From positions 62,001 through 126,000 of the forward strand of contig CAZPXH010000006.1 in NCBI GenBank assembly GCA_964591085.1: a stretch of 64,000 nucleotides of DNA, in the 5' to 3' direction. Each line of letters begins with the position of its first letter. Within the stretch, counting starts at the first letter, position 1. Source of the stretch: CAZPXH01 sp964591085. GTDB lineage: Bacteria > Spirochaetota > Spirochaetia > DSM-27196 > CAZPXH01. This document shows positions 49,026 through 58,500 of this stretch, piece after piece. Under the pieces are notes generated by a model, which ran no database searches, was not told the DNA's origin, and saw nothing but the letters and a program-made list of their open reading frames with translations. Position numbers and translations under genes: made by a program.

Positions 49026-49784
49026 ATGTGCACCGCAACCTGGCTCCTGGACGGTGACGGGAGCTTCTTCCTGTTTACCCGGGATGAGCTCCACCGTCGA
49101 AGTCCTGCCCAGCCCCCGGCGCCCCGCGAGAGTGGCGTAACTCGCTACATCGCACCGCTGGATCCGGACGGCGGGGGAACCTGGATTGCGGTGACCCAAA
49201 CGGGTCTGATCCTTGGCCTCCTCAACGACTATCCTCCGGGCTTTGCGCTGATGCCCCGCGGGAAGAGCCGGGGACTGCTGATCCCGGAGCTGATCGCCAG
49301 AGTGGCGCGGTGGTGGTCTCCGTCAGCCGGCGTTGACGGCTTGGCGCTGGAACGGGAGGTGCGTGACCTCGCCGCGATATCTCACCTCCAGCCCTTTCAG
49401 TTGGTGGTACGCGGGCCGGAGTGTAGGGCTGCGTGGTACGGGTCCTGGGATGGCCTGCGGCTTCAGACTCGCGCAGGGATGGCGCCTGAGACCATCAGCT
49501 CGGTCCGCACGAAGGAGATGGCAGAGAAGCGGCGTGAGATCTACCGGCATATGGCCGGTGCCAGACCAACCCGTGAGCTTCTGCGGAGGTACCACCGCTT
49601 TCGCGGGGAGGACGCCGCGCTCGGGCCCTGGATGTGGCGACCGGAAGCGGGTTCGCAGAGCCTCACCGAGATCGCGGTGACACGAGGCACGGTGAGCATG
49701 ACCTACCGCGAGGGCCCCGATGCCCCCCAGGACCTCCAGGGCTTCGGATCAACGGAGACTCTCCCGAGAATCGCAGAAGCCTGA
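49026..49784 (+). CDS. NRDE/TANGO2 family protein
   Basis: 252 aa. The N-terminus MCTATWL with a catalytic-type Cys2 and the FTRDE motif near residue 17 is the signature of the NRDE (TANGO2) family, related to Ntn hydrolases. LLNDYPPGF and RGLLIPELIA follow in the family order. Bacterial function is not established. Likely cotranscribed with the DinB-like gene, 4 nt after its stop. Confidence 0.78.
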   Translation: MCTATWLLDGDGSFFLFTRDELHRRSPAQPPAPRESGVTRYIAPLDPDGGGTWIAVTQTGLILGLLNDYPPGFALMPRGKSRGLLIPELIARVARWWSPSAGVDGLALEREVRDLAAISHLQPFQLVVRGPECRAAWYGSWDGLRLQTRAGMAPETISSVRTKEMAEKRREIYRHMAGARPTRELLRRYHRFRGEDAALGPWMWRPEAGSQSLTEIAVTRGTVSMTYREGPDAPQDLQGFGSTETLPRIAEA

Positions 49785-49810
49785 ACCCTTCTCCGGGAGA
49801 ACGGAGCTCC

Positions 49811-50284
49811 TTAGAGCCCGGCCCGGACCCCCGGCCAGTTTTCCTGGGCACGCTCAATGTTCTGTAAAAGGCTGCGGCTGAAGCGTCGGTTGAACCGCTG
49901 GTTGATGTTAAGGTAGAGCTGCCCCTCGTGGATCACAAAGGAATTCGGATCAATGTCCGCAACGCTGTTGCGGCTCACAGCCCAGGCGCAGTAGCCACCG
50001 TAGGCTGGAGCATAGCGTTCCGGATCACCGGCAAACAGGTCTCGGTTGTCAGCGCTGGCAAAGCGCCATTCCGCTCCATCCCAGCGGAAAGCAAACTCCT
50101 GTCGTCCTTCAACGGCTTGCCCTTCGGTGTGATAGGCAACGGCATCGTATCCGTGGATAGCAATTCCTTCCTGCGTGTTCACCGTTCCCTGAGCATTCAC
50201 TTCAGCGCACCCCAGTACAAGCAGAGTCAGGCCGAGCAAAAACTGCAGGCGTAGTACCCGTCGGGTGGTATTCAGTGGTTCCAT
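49811..50284 (-). CDS. Exported YHS-domain protein
   Basis: About 157 aa. Signal peptide with a possible lipobox (LTLLVLGC near residue 25), then a YHS domain (about 45-110: IHGYDAVAYH, FRWDGAEWRFASADNRDLF, YAPAYGGYCAWAVS), a fold linked to metal binding, then a helical tail. The ATG at 50284 gives a proper signal peptide; TAATGT ends 8 nt upstream with TTGCCT 16 bp before that. Function not known. Confidence 0.8.
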   Translation of the reverse strand: MEPLNTTRRVLRLQFLLGLTLLVLGCAEVNAQGTVNTQEGIAIHGYDAVAYHTEGQAVEGRQEFAFRWDGAEWRFASADNRDLFAGDPERYAPAYGGYCAWAVSRNSVADIDPNSFVIHEGQLYLNINQRFNRRFSRSLLQNIERAQENWPGVRAGL

Positions 50285-50393
50285 GGTTGTCAACATTACA
50301 ACACTCGTGTAGTCAGGCAAGCGCGTGGCAGCCGGACCGCGATGGGTTTCTCCGCCACTCTCCTCAGGGACCGCAACAAGAAAACCGAGTTCT

Positions 50394-51452
50394 TCAGCTT
50401 GCCTTCCTGCGGGAAAGGCCGGCCCGCGTTCGCCGGAGGAGCTCCGCTCCGCTTACCGGGCGGTAGCCTGCGCGAATGTTGGCCCTGGCAATACGGCCGA
50501 GCAAAATCCAGTGTCGGTACAGATCACGCCAGGCGCGGAGCAGGCTTCGCCGGGAATCGTAGATGTGAGCCGGCTCGCTGGCGGACCCATTGAGCTCCAC
50601 TATCCGGAAATCGCCGGCGAGCATTGACTCCCAGGATGGCGCGCGTATGTCAAAGCGCCCGAGATGGAAACCGGGAATTCCTTGCGCAAAGTCTTCTACA
50701 AAGCGGTCCAGCGCGGGACCACGGAGATGCTGTCCGCTGCGGAAAGTAGTCCCACGGGCATGGTTGCCGATGTCGGTGAGCACGCGGAGCTCTCCTGCCT
50801 GCAATACCCGCGGGAGTTCTTCCGCGTAGGCCGTGCGGAGCATCGGCAAATGCAGCCGGCAGCGCTCATCTGCTTCCATGAGCTGGTCCAGCGTGCGCCG
50901 GCCGTCCCCGGTAACGGAGAGCGGCTCCTTGATCACCACAGAAGTAACCGTGCCGCCATCGGCGCCTGGCATTCGGGTGTAGAGCAGACCAAACTCCGCT
51001 GGACCCCTGGCAATCTCCTGAACCAGAATTGGACCCGGCACCCGCTGAAGGTAGCCCAGAGCCTCCGCGGGATTTTTCACGTTTGCCACCGCAGTCCCAC
51101 GCTCGCCCCGGTCCGGCTTGAAGATCAGCGGGAAGCCAAGACCTGTAGCGGCAAGAGAGGGGCCCAGGGCTTCCGGGCTGCGGTCTGCCACGGGATAGGC
51201 TGCTTGAGCGCGCGGACCAAGTAGATCCCTCTCAGACTCGGTTGCGAGGATGAGAGTACGCGGCACAAGTTCCTGCGGAAGCTGGGCCTGGATCTCTGCC
51301 TTGCTGTAGTCAATGAAGGCCCCGATGTCGAAACCCGGGTCCGCCGCGGTCATGTATGCCACGTGTCCGCTTCGGACCATGTCACCCAGGACGCGCAGAT
51401 AGATCGGCCCGTAGAACACCTGATAGGGCCAGAACTCCCAGTGGAGTCGCAT
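50394..51452 (-). CDS. ATP-grasp ligase of unknown substrate
   Basis: About 352 aa. ATP-grasp features: FPLIFKPDRGERGTAV near residue 130 (ATP-binding Lys), ILVQEIA near 170, and the metal-site FRIVELNGSASEPAHIYD near 310. The start MRLHWEFWPYQVFYGPIY is aromatic-rich. It resembles D-alanine-D-alanine-like carboxylate-amine ligases but has no diagnostic substrate motif that I recognise. The ATG overlaps the stop of the acyltransferase gene by one base, so the pair acts together, perhaps in making or decorating a lipid amide. Confidence 0.7.
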   Translation of the reverse strand: MRLHWEFWPYQVFYGPIYLRVLGDMVRSGHVAYMTAADPGFDIGAFIDYSKAEIQAQLPQELVPRTLILATESERDLLGPRAQAAYPVADRSPEALGPSLAATGLGFPLIFKPDRGERGTAVANVKNPAEALGYLQRVPGPILVQEIARGPAEFGLLYTRMPGADGGTVTSVVIKEPLSVTGDGRRTLDQLMEADERCRLHLPMLRTAYAEELPRVLQAGELRVLTDIGNHARGTTFRSGQHLRGPALDRFVEDFAQGIPGFHLGRFDIRAPSWESMLAGDFRIVELNGSASEPAHIYDSRRSLLRAWRDLYRHWILLGRIARANIRAGYRPVSGAELLRRTRAGLSRRKAS

Positions 51453-52315
51453 CAGGCAGCGCTGACCGCCGGGGGAGCCTCCGGAATCCGATAGACTGAT
51501 TTCCGGAGGAGCTCTGCCACCTCGTGATCTGATCCCATGGCAGAAAGCTCGTGGGGAAGGATCGGCCTGCTGAAGTGAATGTGCAGCGTGCTCCCGCGTT
51601 TGCGGTAGAGTTCGTCGGGGAGGAGAATCATCTCCATGTTGAAGCGGATGCCGCTGATCTTGCGGAGCCACGCCGCGCGGTAGAATCGCATGCTGTTGCG
51701 CGCCTCAATGTAGGCTGGCACCACCGGCCGCCCGAACCTGCGGGACATTGTGACAAAGCTTTTCTGCCAGGGTAGATCCCGCAGAACTCCGCCTTCCAGC
51801 CGTGAACACAGGCCGGCGGGGAAGTGCACAAGCGCCGGCGCGGTGGCAAACACGCCGACCAGGGAATCCCTCCGGTCCCGGTTAGATCCGTGCTTGTTTA
51901 CCGGCACCATCAGCTTCTTCATCTGCGGAATTGCCGTCAGAAAATCATTGGCCGGGACTACGGCGCCCGGGTGCACCGAGTTCACAGTCTGAAGCATCGC
52001 CAGGCCATCAAGGCCCCCGAGCGGGTGGTTGGATATCACAGTCGGGCGATTCGCCGCTCGCAGGTGCTCAAGGCCGTGCGCCACAATCCGGGCGTCAAGG
52101 TCAGAGAGCACAGCGTCCACAAACGGCATCCCATCCACGCCCTCCAGCCGGCCAAGGAGCCCATTGATCTCTCTGACGTGGAGCAGGCGGTTGAGCATGC
52201 GATAGGCAATGGGGGGAATCCGCCGGGCGAGCTCAGGATTCCGTGCCGAAACAATCTCCGGCAGGCGCACCGGACCAGGCGAGTGTGGCAAAGCCGCAAG
52301 TGAATCAGCGGGCAT
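51452..52315 (-). CDS. PlsC-like acyltransferase
   Basis: About 287 aa. Glycerolipid-type acyltransferase with SNHPLGGLDGLAML near residue 93 (variant of the HX4D block, His-x5-Asp), VNKHGSNRDRRD near 140, FPAGLCSR near 165 and VPAYIEARNS near 200. This NHPLGGLDG subgroup includes acyltransferases of unusual lipids such as ornithine lipids, but the substrate is not certain. ATG 52315 or 52336 are both possible starts. Coupled to the ATP-grasp gene. Confidence 0.78.
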   Translation of the reverse strand: MPADSLAALPHSPGPVRLPEIVSARNPELARRIPPIAYRMLNRLLHVREINGLLGRLEGVDGMPFVDAVLSDLDARIVAHGLEHLRAANRPTVISNHPLGGLDGLAMLQTVNSVHPGAVVPANDFLTAIPQMKKLMVPVNKHGSNRDRRDSLVGVFATAPALVHFPAGLCSRLEGGVLRDLPWQKSFVTMSRRFGRPVVPAYIEARNSMRFYRAAWLRKISGIRFNMEMILLPDELYRKRGSTLHIHFSRPILPHELSAMGSDHEVAELLRKSVYRIPEAPPAVSAA

Positions 52316-52344
52316 TCTTGACACGCACCGGATCATCGGGGGCA

Positions 52345-53166
52345 ATGGAAGCCGTGTCAAGAACAGTTGTAGCCGGCATAGATGCTGCGCCCGGCTATTG
52401 GGCGGTCTGCATCCTCCGGGGTAGTGGCGACGGTGACGGTTGGTTCCTCCCGGACTCCGGGGAGCTCCACGCGGCCCCAAGCATCCGGGAGGCGGCAACT
52501 CGGTGCCGCGATGCTGGCGCGCGGCGCGTGCTGATTGATATGCCAATCGGTCTTCCGGACGCAGGGTCCAGGGTGGCCGACCAGCAGGCACGGGCGGCAC
52601 TCGGTCCACGGCGGAGCTCGGTGTTTCCCACGCCCCCCCGGAGCACGCTGGGTGCCAGCAACTACGCGGAGGCCCGCGAGCTCAGCAGAGCAAGCACCGG
52701 CAAGGCGATCAGTGTGCAGGCCTGGAACCTGATCCCTCGCATCCGGGAGGTGGACGAGTTCCTGCAGGATCCGGACTCCAGCGCCCTCCGCCCGGAAGAG
52801 GCGCATCCGGAGCTGGGGTTTGCCGCACTTGCGGGCCACCAGGTGGTTGCGGGATCAGCGCTTGCAGCGGCCGTAAGCGTAGAGCCCGGGGATTCCGGGC
52901 TGGCACTTCGTCCGCTAAGAGCTGCCAAGCAGCGGCAACAAGGACTGGTGGCGCGGGCAACACTTCTGCCGGAGACCGTGCTCCGCTTCCTTCTCAATTC
53001 ACCGGAGTCTGAAGTGCTGCCACTTCCGGACCGGATGGATGCTGCGGTGCTTGCAATTGTGGCCGGTTGTGTCGGGAATGCCTTTGGTGATCCGGCGGCG
53101 CGGGACAGCAAAGGGCTCCCAATGCTGATCCGCTACGCGCTTCCGGTGACGCCTCAGTCTACGTGA
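52345..53166 (+). CDS. DUF429 family protein
   Basis: 273 aa. RNase H-like DUF429 fold: GIDAAPGYWAVCIL at the N-terminus (first acidic residue), LIDMPIGLPDAGSR near residue 66, RRSSVFPTPPRSTL near 90, HPELGFAALAGH near 155, and the late DRMDAAVLAIVAG. The acidic residues of the fold are kept, so a nuclease-like activity is possible but unproven. Divergent from the acyltransferase gene. Its last 13 nt overlap the next gene on the other strand. Confidence 0.78.
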   Translation: MEAVSRTVVAGIDAAPGYWAVCILRGSGDGDGWFLPDSGELHAAPSIREAATRCRDAGARRVLIDMPIGLPDAGSRVADQQARAALGPRRSSVFPTPPRSTLGASNYAEARELSRASTGKAISVQAWNLIPRIREVDEFLQDPDSSALRPEEAHPELGFAALAGHQVVAGSALAAAVSVEPGDSGLALRPLRAAKQRQQGLVARATLLPETVLRFLLNSPESEVLPLPDRMDAAVLAIVAGCVGNAFGDPAARDSKGLPMLIRYALPVTPQST

Positions 53167-53519
53167 TGCCGGGATTCCCCGATCTGCGCTCCCCAGAGTG
53201 CGGCGGCGTACGCAACCACTGATGCAATGATGAGTCCGATTACTCCCTGGCGGCCAGCGTCCAGGAAGGCTCCACCGATGGTGGCCACCAACGCTGCCAC
53301 CGCCGGCTCACGGATGGTGATACCGGGGCTGATTGCGCCGGTCACCAGTCCCCCGATGAAGTAGGCCAGGGGCCGGAGTATCAGGTAGAGGATCCAACCG
53401 ATGCCGAAGGTGAGAAACCCGCCAATGCCGATCACCACGCTCAGGCCCGCCTGCACAACGGCAAACACCAAAAGGCTCGCCAGGAGCCAACCGAACCGGA
53501 ATGCTGCCTGTTCTGACAT
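53154..53519 (-). CDS. Small membrane protein of unknown function
   Basis: 121 aa with about three to four hydrophobic segments (residues 10-32, 36-60, 75-95, 97-115) rich in Gly and Ala. No family recognised. The ATG is supported by AGGAGG 6 nt upstream. Stands alone between DUF429 and a response regulator. Confidence 0.7.
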   Translation of the reverse strand: MSEQAAFRFGWLLASLLVFAVVQAGLSVVIGIGGFLTFGIGWILYLILRPLAYFIGGLVTGAISPGITIREPAVAALVATIGGAFLDAGRQGVIGLIIASVVAYAAALWGAQIGESRHHVD

Positions 53520-53577
53520 CTTGTCCTCCTGATTCAGAAGCTACCACCAGCAGGCAAAGAAGACAGCCCTCGCGGTC

Positions 53578-53952
53578 TCAAACGGATACGAATTCCGATA
53601 CAAGGTCCAACAGCTCAGGGATTGCAACAGGCTTGCTGATTACGCGGTTCATGCCCGCTCGGAGAAAGTCCCGGTGCTCTTCCGGGAAGGCCATTGCCGT
53701 GACGCCAATCACCGGTAGTTCGCGGGTACCGCTACTGCCGTCTCTCAGGACACGGACCAGCTCGTCCCCGGAGATACCGGGTAGGCCCACATCAAGCAGC
53801 ACAACTGCAGGCAATCCTTCGGGAATCGAATCCAGGAAGTGTTCTCCGGACTCAAAGGCGCGCACGGCATAGCCTGCCCGTTCCAGGTGGCGGGTGAGCA
53901 TGAAGCGACTGGTCGGATCGTCTTCAACCAGTGCGATCGGAACAGCAGCCAT
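53578..53952 (-). CDS. Single-domain response regulator (CheY-like)
   Basis: About 124 aa receiver domain only: acidic pair in LVEDDPTS, phosphoacceptor Asp in VVLLDVGLPG near residue 52, Thr in IGVTAMAF near 85, and Lys in VISKPV near 107. There is no output domain and no kinase gene beside it, so it probably signals through protein contact. ATG 53952 starts right at the first strand. Confidence 0.88.
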   Translation of the reverse strand: MAAVPIALVEDDPTSRFMLTRHLERAGYAVRAFESGEHFLDSIPEGLPAVVLLDVGLPGISGDELVRVLRDGSSGTRELPVIGVTAMAFPEEHRDFLRAGMNRVISKPVAIPELLDLVSEFVSV

Positions 53953-54021
53953 GATGCCATCGTGCACAGAAATCCAGCCCGCGACAAGATTTTTGACCCC
54001 GGCTTGGACGGAACTGCGCCT

Positions 54022-54663
54022 CTAGGGACCCTCGGAGTCCGCCTGCTGCGGGGGTGACTGACGCAGGACGCGGAACCCCACCACAAAGCGGATGAGCGCG
54101 CCGAGGAGAACAAGGCCCGCCATTGCGGCAAGGAGGGTGTTCAGCCAGCGGGGAAACACCAGCATCAGCCCGAACAGCAGGATGGTCTCCGTTCCTTCAA
54201 TCAGGCCCCTCGGCATTACCAGGCTGGTAGGAGCGGCCCCGGCCATCTGCCGCTTCTCAAGCAGCGCGGACAGATACATCCAGGTGACACCATTGAGGTA
54301 GAAGGCAGCGAAGAGCAGCGAAAGCAAAAACCAGGATCGTGCGCCGATACCGTAGTTGGCTGTCAGAGACAAGGGAATGAGAACGTAGACAAGGAAATCC
54401 AGGACAATGTCCAGATAACCACCGGCGTCACTCTGCTGCCCGGTCTCCCGGGCAACAAGCCCGTCCAGTCCATCCAGAACCCGGTTCAGTGCAAACAGGA
54501 GAACGGCAGCAAGCTGCCACCGCAAAAACAGCGCCGCCGCCGCGGCTATTCCGCTGGCGGCGGCGAGAAGAGTGATCGCTGTCGGCGACATGAAGCGTCC
54601 AAGCAGCCGAGCGGCCGGCCGGAGCACCGCATCTTTCAGTTGCCGAAGCGGTCCATCAAGCAC
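54022..54663 (-). CDS. CDP-alcohol phosphatidyltransferase family protein
   Basis: 213 aa integral membrane enzyme, which swaps CMP of a CDP-alcohol for another alcohol in phospholipid synthesis. The signature D-G-x2-A-R-x8-G-x3-D-x3-D is complete in LDGLDGLVARETGQQSDAGG with YLDIVLD (about residues 63-90). About six hydrophobic segments. The acceptor is not known. It follows gap by only 6 nt, so it is expressed from the gap promoter. Confidence 0.85.
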   Translation of the reverse strand: MLDGPLRQLKDAVLRPAARLLGRFMSPTAITLLAAASGIAAAAALFLRWQLAAVLLFALNRVLDGLDGLVARETGQQSDAGGYLDIVLDFLVYVLIPLSLTANYGIGARSWFLLSLLFAAFYLNGVTWMYLSALLEKRQMAGAAPTSLVMPRGLIEGTETILLFGLMLVFPRWLNTLLAAMAGLVLLGALIRFVVGFRVLRQSPPQQADSEGP

Positions 54664-54669
54664 GCGTCG

Positions 54670-55668
54670 TCAAACGCCCAGGACTGCCTTGGCTTCCCGG
54701 ATCATCTGGTTGGTGTAGCCCCACTCGTTGTCATACCAGGCAAAGACCTTCACCAGGTCACCGTCCACCACCTGCGTGAGCGTCAGGTCAACAATGCTGG
54801 CATGGCTGTCACCGATGATATCGGAGCTGACGATCTCCTCGGTGTTTGCGGCAAGGACTTCCTTCAGCTCCGGCTTGGCGGCCTCTTCCTGGAAGATCTT
54901 GTTGATCTCCTCCACGCTGGTGGGCCGCTCGGTCACAAAGGTGATGTCCGACAGGCTTCCAACCGGCGTGGGGACTCGAACCGCTGTGCCGTCAAACTTA
55001 CCGGAAAACTGCGGCAGCACCTTGGTGGTAGCGATCGCGGCTCCGGTGCTGGAAGGCACCATGTTCTGAGCCGCTGCGCGGCCGGAGCGCTCCTTCTTGG
55101 AGGGACCGTCCACGAGTGTCTGGGATGCGGTGTAGGCGTGGATAGTGGTGAGAACGGCCTTCTTGATGCCAATCCTCCGACCCATGATCTCCACAACCGG
55201 GGTAATGCTGTTAGTGGTGCAGCTTGCGCAGCTGAAGATGTTCTTAACCTCTGCGTCCGGATGGGCTACCCCGTGAACAACGGTGGCAAGCTCCGGGCTC
55301 TTGGTCGGCGCAGAAATGATCACCTGCTTTGCGCCGGCATCAATGTGTGCCTTTGCCTTAGCCATCTCAGTGAACAGTCCGGTGCTCTCGATAACCAGAT
55401 CAATTTCGTGCTTGCCCCAGGGAAGCTGTGCGGGATCTCGCTCCGCGAAGACCTCAATCTCGTGGCCGTCAACAACAAGCTTGTTGTCCCTCGCTTCCAC
55501 CGTGCGGTGGTAACGTCCGTAGACGGTATCGAACTTCAGCAGGTAGGCAAGGTTCTTTGCCGGAAGCAGATCGTTTACCGCGACGAGGTCGAGCCCGTCG
55601 GTATCCATGATGACCTTGAACGCTGCGCGTCCAATTCGGCCGAGGCCGTTGATTGCAATGCGGGCCAT
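54670..55668 (-). CDS. gap: Glyceraldehyde-3-phosphate dehydrogenase (type I)
   Basis: 332 aa NAD-linked glycolytic enzyme. INGLGRIGR at the N-terminus, VNDLL near residue 30 (Asp favouring NAD), the catalytic SCASCTTNS near 150, HAYTASQ near 175, and the C-terminal WYDNEWGYTNQM are all present. The ATG has AGGGGG 7 nt upstream. First gene of a two-gene unit with a phosphatidyltransferase. Confidence 0.97.
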   Translation of the reverse strand: MARIAINGLGRIGRAAFKVIMDTDGLDLVAVNDLLPAKNLAYLLKFDTVYGRYHRTVEARDNKLVVDGHEIEVFAERDPAQLPWGKHEIDLVIESTGLFTEMAKAKAHIDAGAKQVIISAPTKSPELATVVHGVAHPDAEVKNIFSCASCTTNSITPVVEIMGRRIGIKKAVLTTIHAYTASQTLVDGPSKKERSGRAAAQNMVPSSTGAAIATTKVLPQFSGKFDGTAVRVPTPVGSLSDITFVTERPTSVEEINKIFQEEAAKPELKEVLAANTEEIVSSDIIGDSHASIVDLTLTQVVDGDLVKVFAWYDNEWGYTNQMIREAKAVLGV

Positions 55669-55696
55669 AGGTAACCCCCTTTCAGGTTTGTCCCAT

Positions 55697-55725
55697 ATGA
55701 TTCCAAGTATGGGCCGATTTGTTAA
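55697..55725 (-). promoter_or_regulatory. gap promoter
   Basis: Reading leftward: TTAACA (55725-55720), a 17-bp spacer, AATCAT (55702-55697). The -35 overlaps the stop codon of the upstream GGDEF-EAL gene. It gives a leader of about 25 nt with a Shine-Dalgarno, unlike the leaderless set. Confidence 0.5.
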
Positions 55726-58430
55726 GTGCGCGCCACTCCACTGCGGAGCACGGCATCCTTGCCGTTGAGGAGCTCCAGGAACTCGTCTTCCGTGAGCGGC
55801 TGGGACAACAGAAAGCCCTGCAGCCGATCAGCTCCAAGGCTCACGATGGCGTTGAGCTGGTCTTCGGTTTCCACACCCTCCGCCACCACTTCCTGACCCA
55901 GCCCTCGCATTATGTCCATCATTCCGCGGACAATGGAAAGGCTGCGGTCATCCTTGCCGAGCCCGGATATGAAGCTCCGGTCAATCTTCACGATGTCAAC
56001 GTCCAGATCCTTCAGGTAAGAGAGAGAGGAAAAGCCCGTCCCGAAGTCGTCCAACGCAATCTTGCAGCCCAGCTTGCGGAGGCGCTTCATGGTGGTACTT
56101 ACCAGTGCGCCGGTCTCCAGAAAGAGTCCCTCGGTCACCTCAATGGTGAGCTGCTCCAGGGGTATGTCTCTCACGCGCGCAGACTCCACCAGCTCATCAA
56201 CAAACTCGGGCGCAAGGAACTGGCGTGCGCTAACGTTGATGGCTACCGGGATTGAGACTCCCGCGTCACGCATCCGCCGCATTGCGGCAAAGGTCTGGTG
56301 AATCACCCATCGGCCAAGCGGAACAATGAGCCGGGAACTCTCGGCAACGGGAATAAACTGCCCGGGCCAGTAGTGTGGCTCATGGTTTGGAGGCCAGCGG
56401 AGCAGGACCTCGGCGGATACCGGGTTCCGGTCCCGGTCAAACACCGGTTGGAAGCGGAGCTCAAAGCTGCCAGCCTCCAACTCTTCCCGGATCTCGTTGA
56501 TCAACGCAATACGATCCCTCGCCTGAGAGGTAAGCTCATCGGAGAAAAAGACAAAGGCATTGCGCTCTTCCTTGGCGAGGTACATGGCACTGTCCGCCTG
56601 CTCCACCAGCGCGCGCGTATCCTTGATCTCGCCAGTAACCATGGTGATACCCACAGATGCTCCGAGGCGGACGCGGTTGTCATTGATGTCAAAGGGCAGA
56701 GAGACCGTGTGCACGATCTTCTCGGCCACAATCCCGCCATCACCCGGCTCCACCACGTCTTCCAGGATCACGGAGAACTCGTCCCCGCCCAGTCGGTAGG
56801 CATGATCATTGGACCTCAGGCTTTGCCGGATTCGCAGCGCCACCTCCCGTAGCAGATCATCCCCGGTCTCATGGCCGTAGGTGTCGTTAGCATTCTTGAA
56901 GTAGTCCAGATCAATGACCAGGAGTGCGGCGCGGTAGTTTGCCTGCCGAGCGGCGCGGCTGACCACTTCCTCCAGCCGCAGGAAGAAGGCCTTCCGGTTC
57001 TCCAGACCGGTCAGCGAATCGTGATAGGCCAGGTAGGCGAGGCGCTCTTCGGCGGCCTTGCGCTCGGTTACATCAAGGACCATTGCCTGCAGGGCGGGAC
57101 GCCGGCGGAAGGTGGTCCGGGAAACATGAACCTCAAACCACCGCAGGCTTTCATCCTTGCGATACACCCGGTAGGCAAACTGCTCAGGAGTAGGCTGCTG
57201 TGACAGCTTGCGGCGGAAGCGGGAACGCACGGTGTCCCTGTCCTTGGGGTGGATCTGGGCGAAGTACTCATCCGGATCCATCGCGTAGAGCTCGGTGACG
57301 TGGTACCCGGTCATGGCGGCATAGGCGCGATTTGCGTAGGCAACCGCGTCGTCCTGGAGAATGAACAGGCCCTGCAGGGACTGCTCCACCAGTCGTCTGT
57401 ATGCCTCCTGCGCCTCCCGCTGCGGCGAGATGTCCTTCAGAACAAAGTCCCATCCCCCGGTCTGACGGTCAGGCTGGGGAAGGGCGGTGACCACAACGGG
57501 AAGGAGGTGCCCGGCGCGGGTTCGGAGGCTGGTGGCAAAGCTGGGAACCACCGCCTGGCGTTCCGCATTCCGGCGCATGCGCTCGGGATCCAGGTCCGGA
57601 AGCAGCATCTCTACCGGCGATCCGGAAAGGTCAGGCTCGTCGTAGCCGGAGAGTTCCTCCAACCGGCGATTGCACGCAAAAACCCGGAGGTCGCGATCTA
57701 TGCGGATCACAGGATCGGCAAGGGCGGTGAACACCCGGCGCGCGGTGTCTTCAGGCCGCTCCAGGAAGAGCCGGAACCGGCCCACACCAAAGATGAGGGC
57801 CGCAACAAAGATGCCCGCAGGGACAAGCGCTCCCGGCGCGCCGTACAGGAGACCCGGATTTCGCCCAAAGTGCTCTCCAGCAAGCGCTCCCAGCGCAAGG
57901 AGCGGCCCGACCGCGACCACTGCAGACTGGAGCTGCTGCTCCCGCTCTCCGTGACGGACAGGACCAAGGACAAGCACCGCCCCGCCGGTAAGGACGTAGC
58001 CGGCACTGATGATCAGGCCAAGGACCTGCCCAACGGCGGCAGAACGCACGGAAACGGCAAGCGGAAGGTTTGCCACCGCAAGCAGCCGCACCAAAGCGTG
58101 CAGTGCAGCCGGAGCGTGGAGGGCGACTAGCTGCCACCGCTCACGTTCTCCCCTGCCCAGGGCCTCATCATGGTAGGAGAGCATCCATTGCAAGGTTGCC
58201 GAGTAGACCAGCGGCAGCGGAATCAGGGGCCAGAGGCTGAGGTCTGGTCTTCCACTGCCGCTGGCCAGGTAGACCTGGAACTGCACGAAGTAGAAGACAG
58301 AGAGCATCACTGTCAGCAGAAACAGACTGCGATTGCTCCGCTTATTCGGTTGATGGGCGAGCACGTACCAGCCGGTGGACCACACGGCGACCGCCGCCAG
58401 GAGTGAAGCTATTGCCGTTGCGCCCAACAT
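55722..58430 (-). CDS. Membrane PAS-PAS-GGDEF-EAL c-di-GMP protein
   Basis: 902 aa. About seven hydrophobic segments (residues 1-225) form a membrane sensor. Two PAS domains follow (about 230-345 and 350-465), then GGDEF (about 470-635; HDSLTGLENR and an intact RLGGDEFSVI) and EAL (about 645-890). EAL motif reads SAEVLLRW (EVL variant, seen in active enzymes) with NVSARQF, EVTEGLF, DDFGTGFSS and VAEGVETED kept. It could both make and break c-di-GMP. AGGGA lies 8 nt before the ATG. Confidence 0.93.
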   Translation of the reverse strand: MLGATAIASLLAAVAVWSTGWYVLAHQPNKRSNRSLFLLTVMLSVFYFVQFQVYLASGSGRPDLSLWPLIPLPLVYSATLQWMLSYHDEALGRGERERWQLVALHAPAALHALVRLLAVANLPLAVSVRSAAVGQVLGLIISAGYVLTGGAVLVLGPVRHGEREQQLQSAVVAVGPLLALGALAGEHFGRNPGLLYGAPGALVPAGIFVAALIFGVGRFRLFLERPEDTARRVFTALADPVIRIDRDLRVFACNRRLEELSGYDEPDLSGSPVEMLLPDLDPERMRRNAERQAVVPSFATSLRTRAGHLLPVVVTALPQPDRQTGGWDFVLKDISPQREAQEAYRRLVEQSLQGLFILQDDAVAYANRAYAAMTGYHVTELYAMDPDEYFAQIHPKDRDTVRSRFRRKLSQQPTPEQFAYRVYRKDESLRWFEVHVSRTTFRRRPALQAMVLDVTERKAAEERLAYLAYHDSLTGLENRKAFFLRLEEVVSRAARQANYRAALLVIDLDYFKNANDTYGHETGDDLLREVALRIRQSLRSNDHAYRLGGDEFSVILEDVVEPGDGGIVAEKIVHTVSLPFDINDNRVRLGASVGITMVTGEIKDTRALVEQADSAMYLAKEERNAFVFFSDELTSQARDRIALINEIREELEAGSFELRFQPVFDRDRNPVSAEVLLRWPPNHEPHYWPGQFIPVAESSRLIVPLGRWVIHQTFAAMRRMRDAGVSIPVAINVSARQFLAPEFVDELVESARVRDIPLEQLTIEVTEGLFLETGALVSTTMKRLRKLGCKIALDDFGTGFSSLSYLKDLDVDIVKIDRSFISGLGKDDRSLSIVRGMMDIMRGLGQEVVAEGVETEDQLNAIVSLGADRLQGFLLSQPLTEDEFLELLNGKDAVLRSGVART

Positions 58431-58500
58431 CAGTAAATCCCTGCAATACTACTCTTCATCCGAGATCGGTCCAAGGCCGTGGTGCTATGATTGGCCGCAA

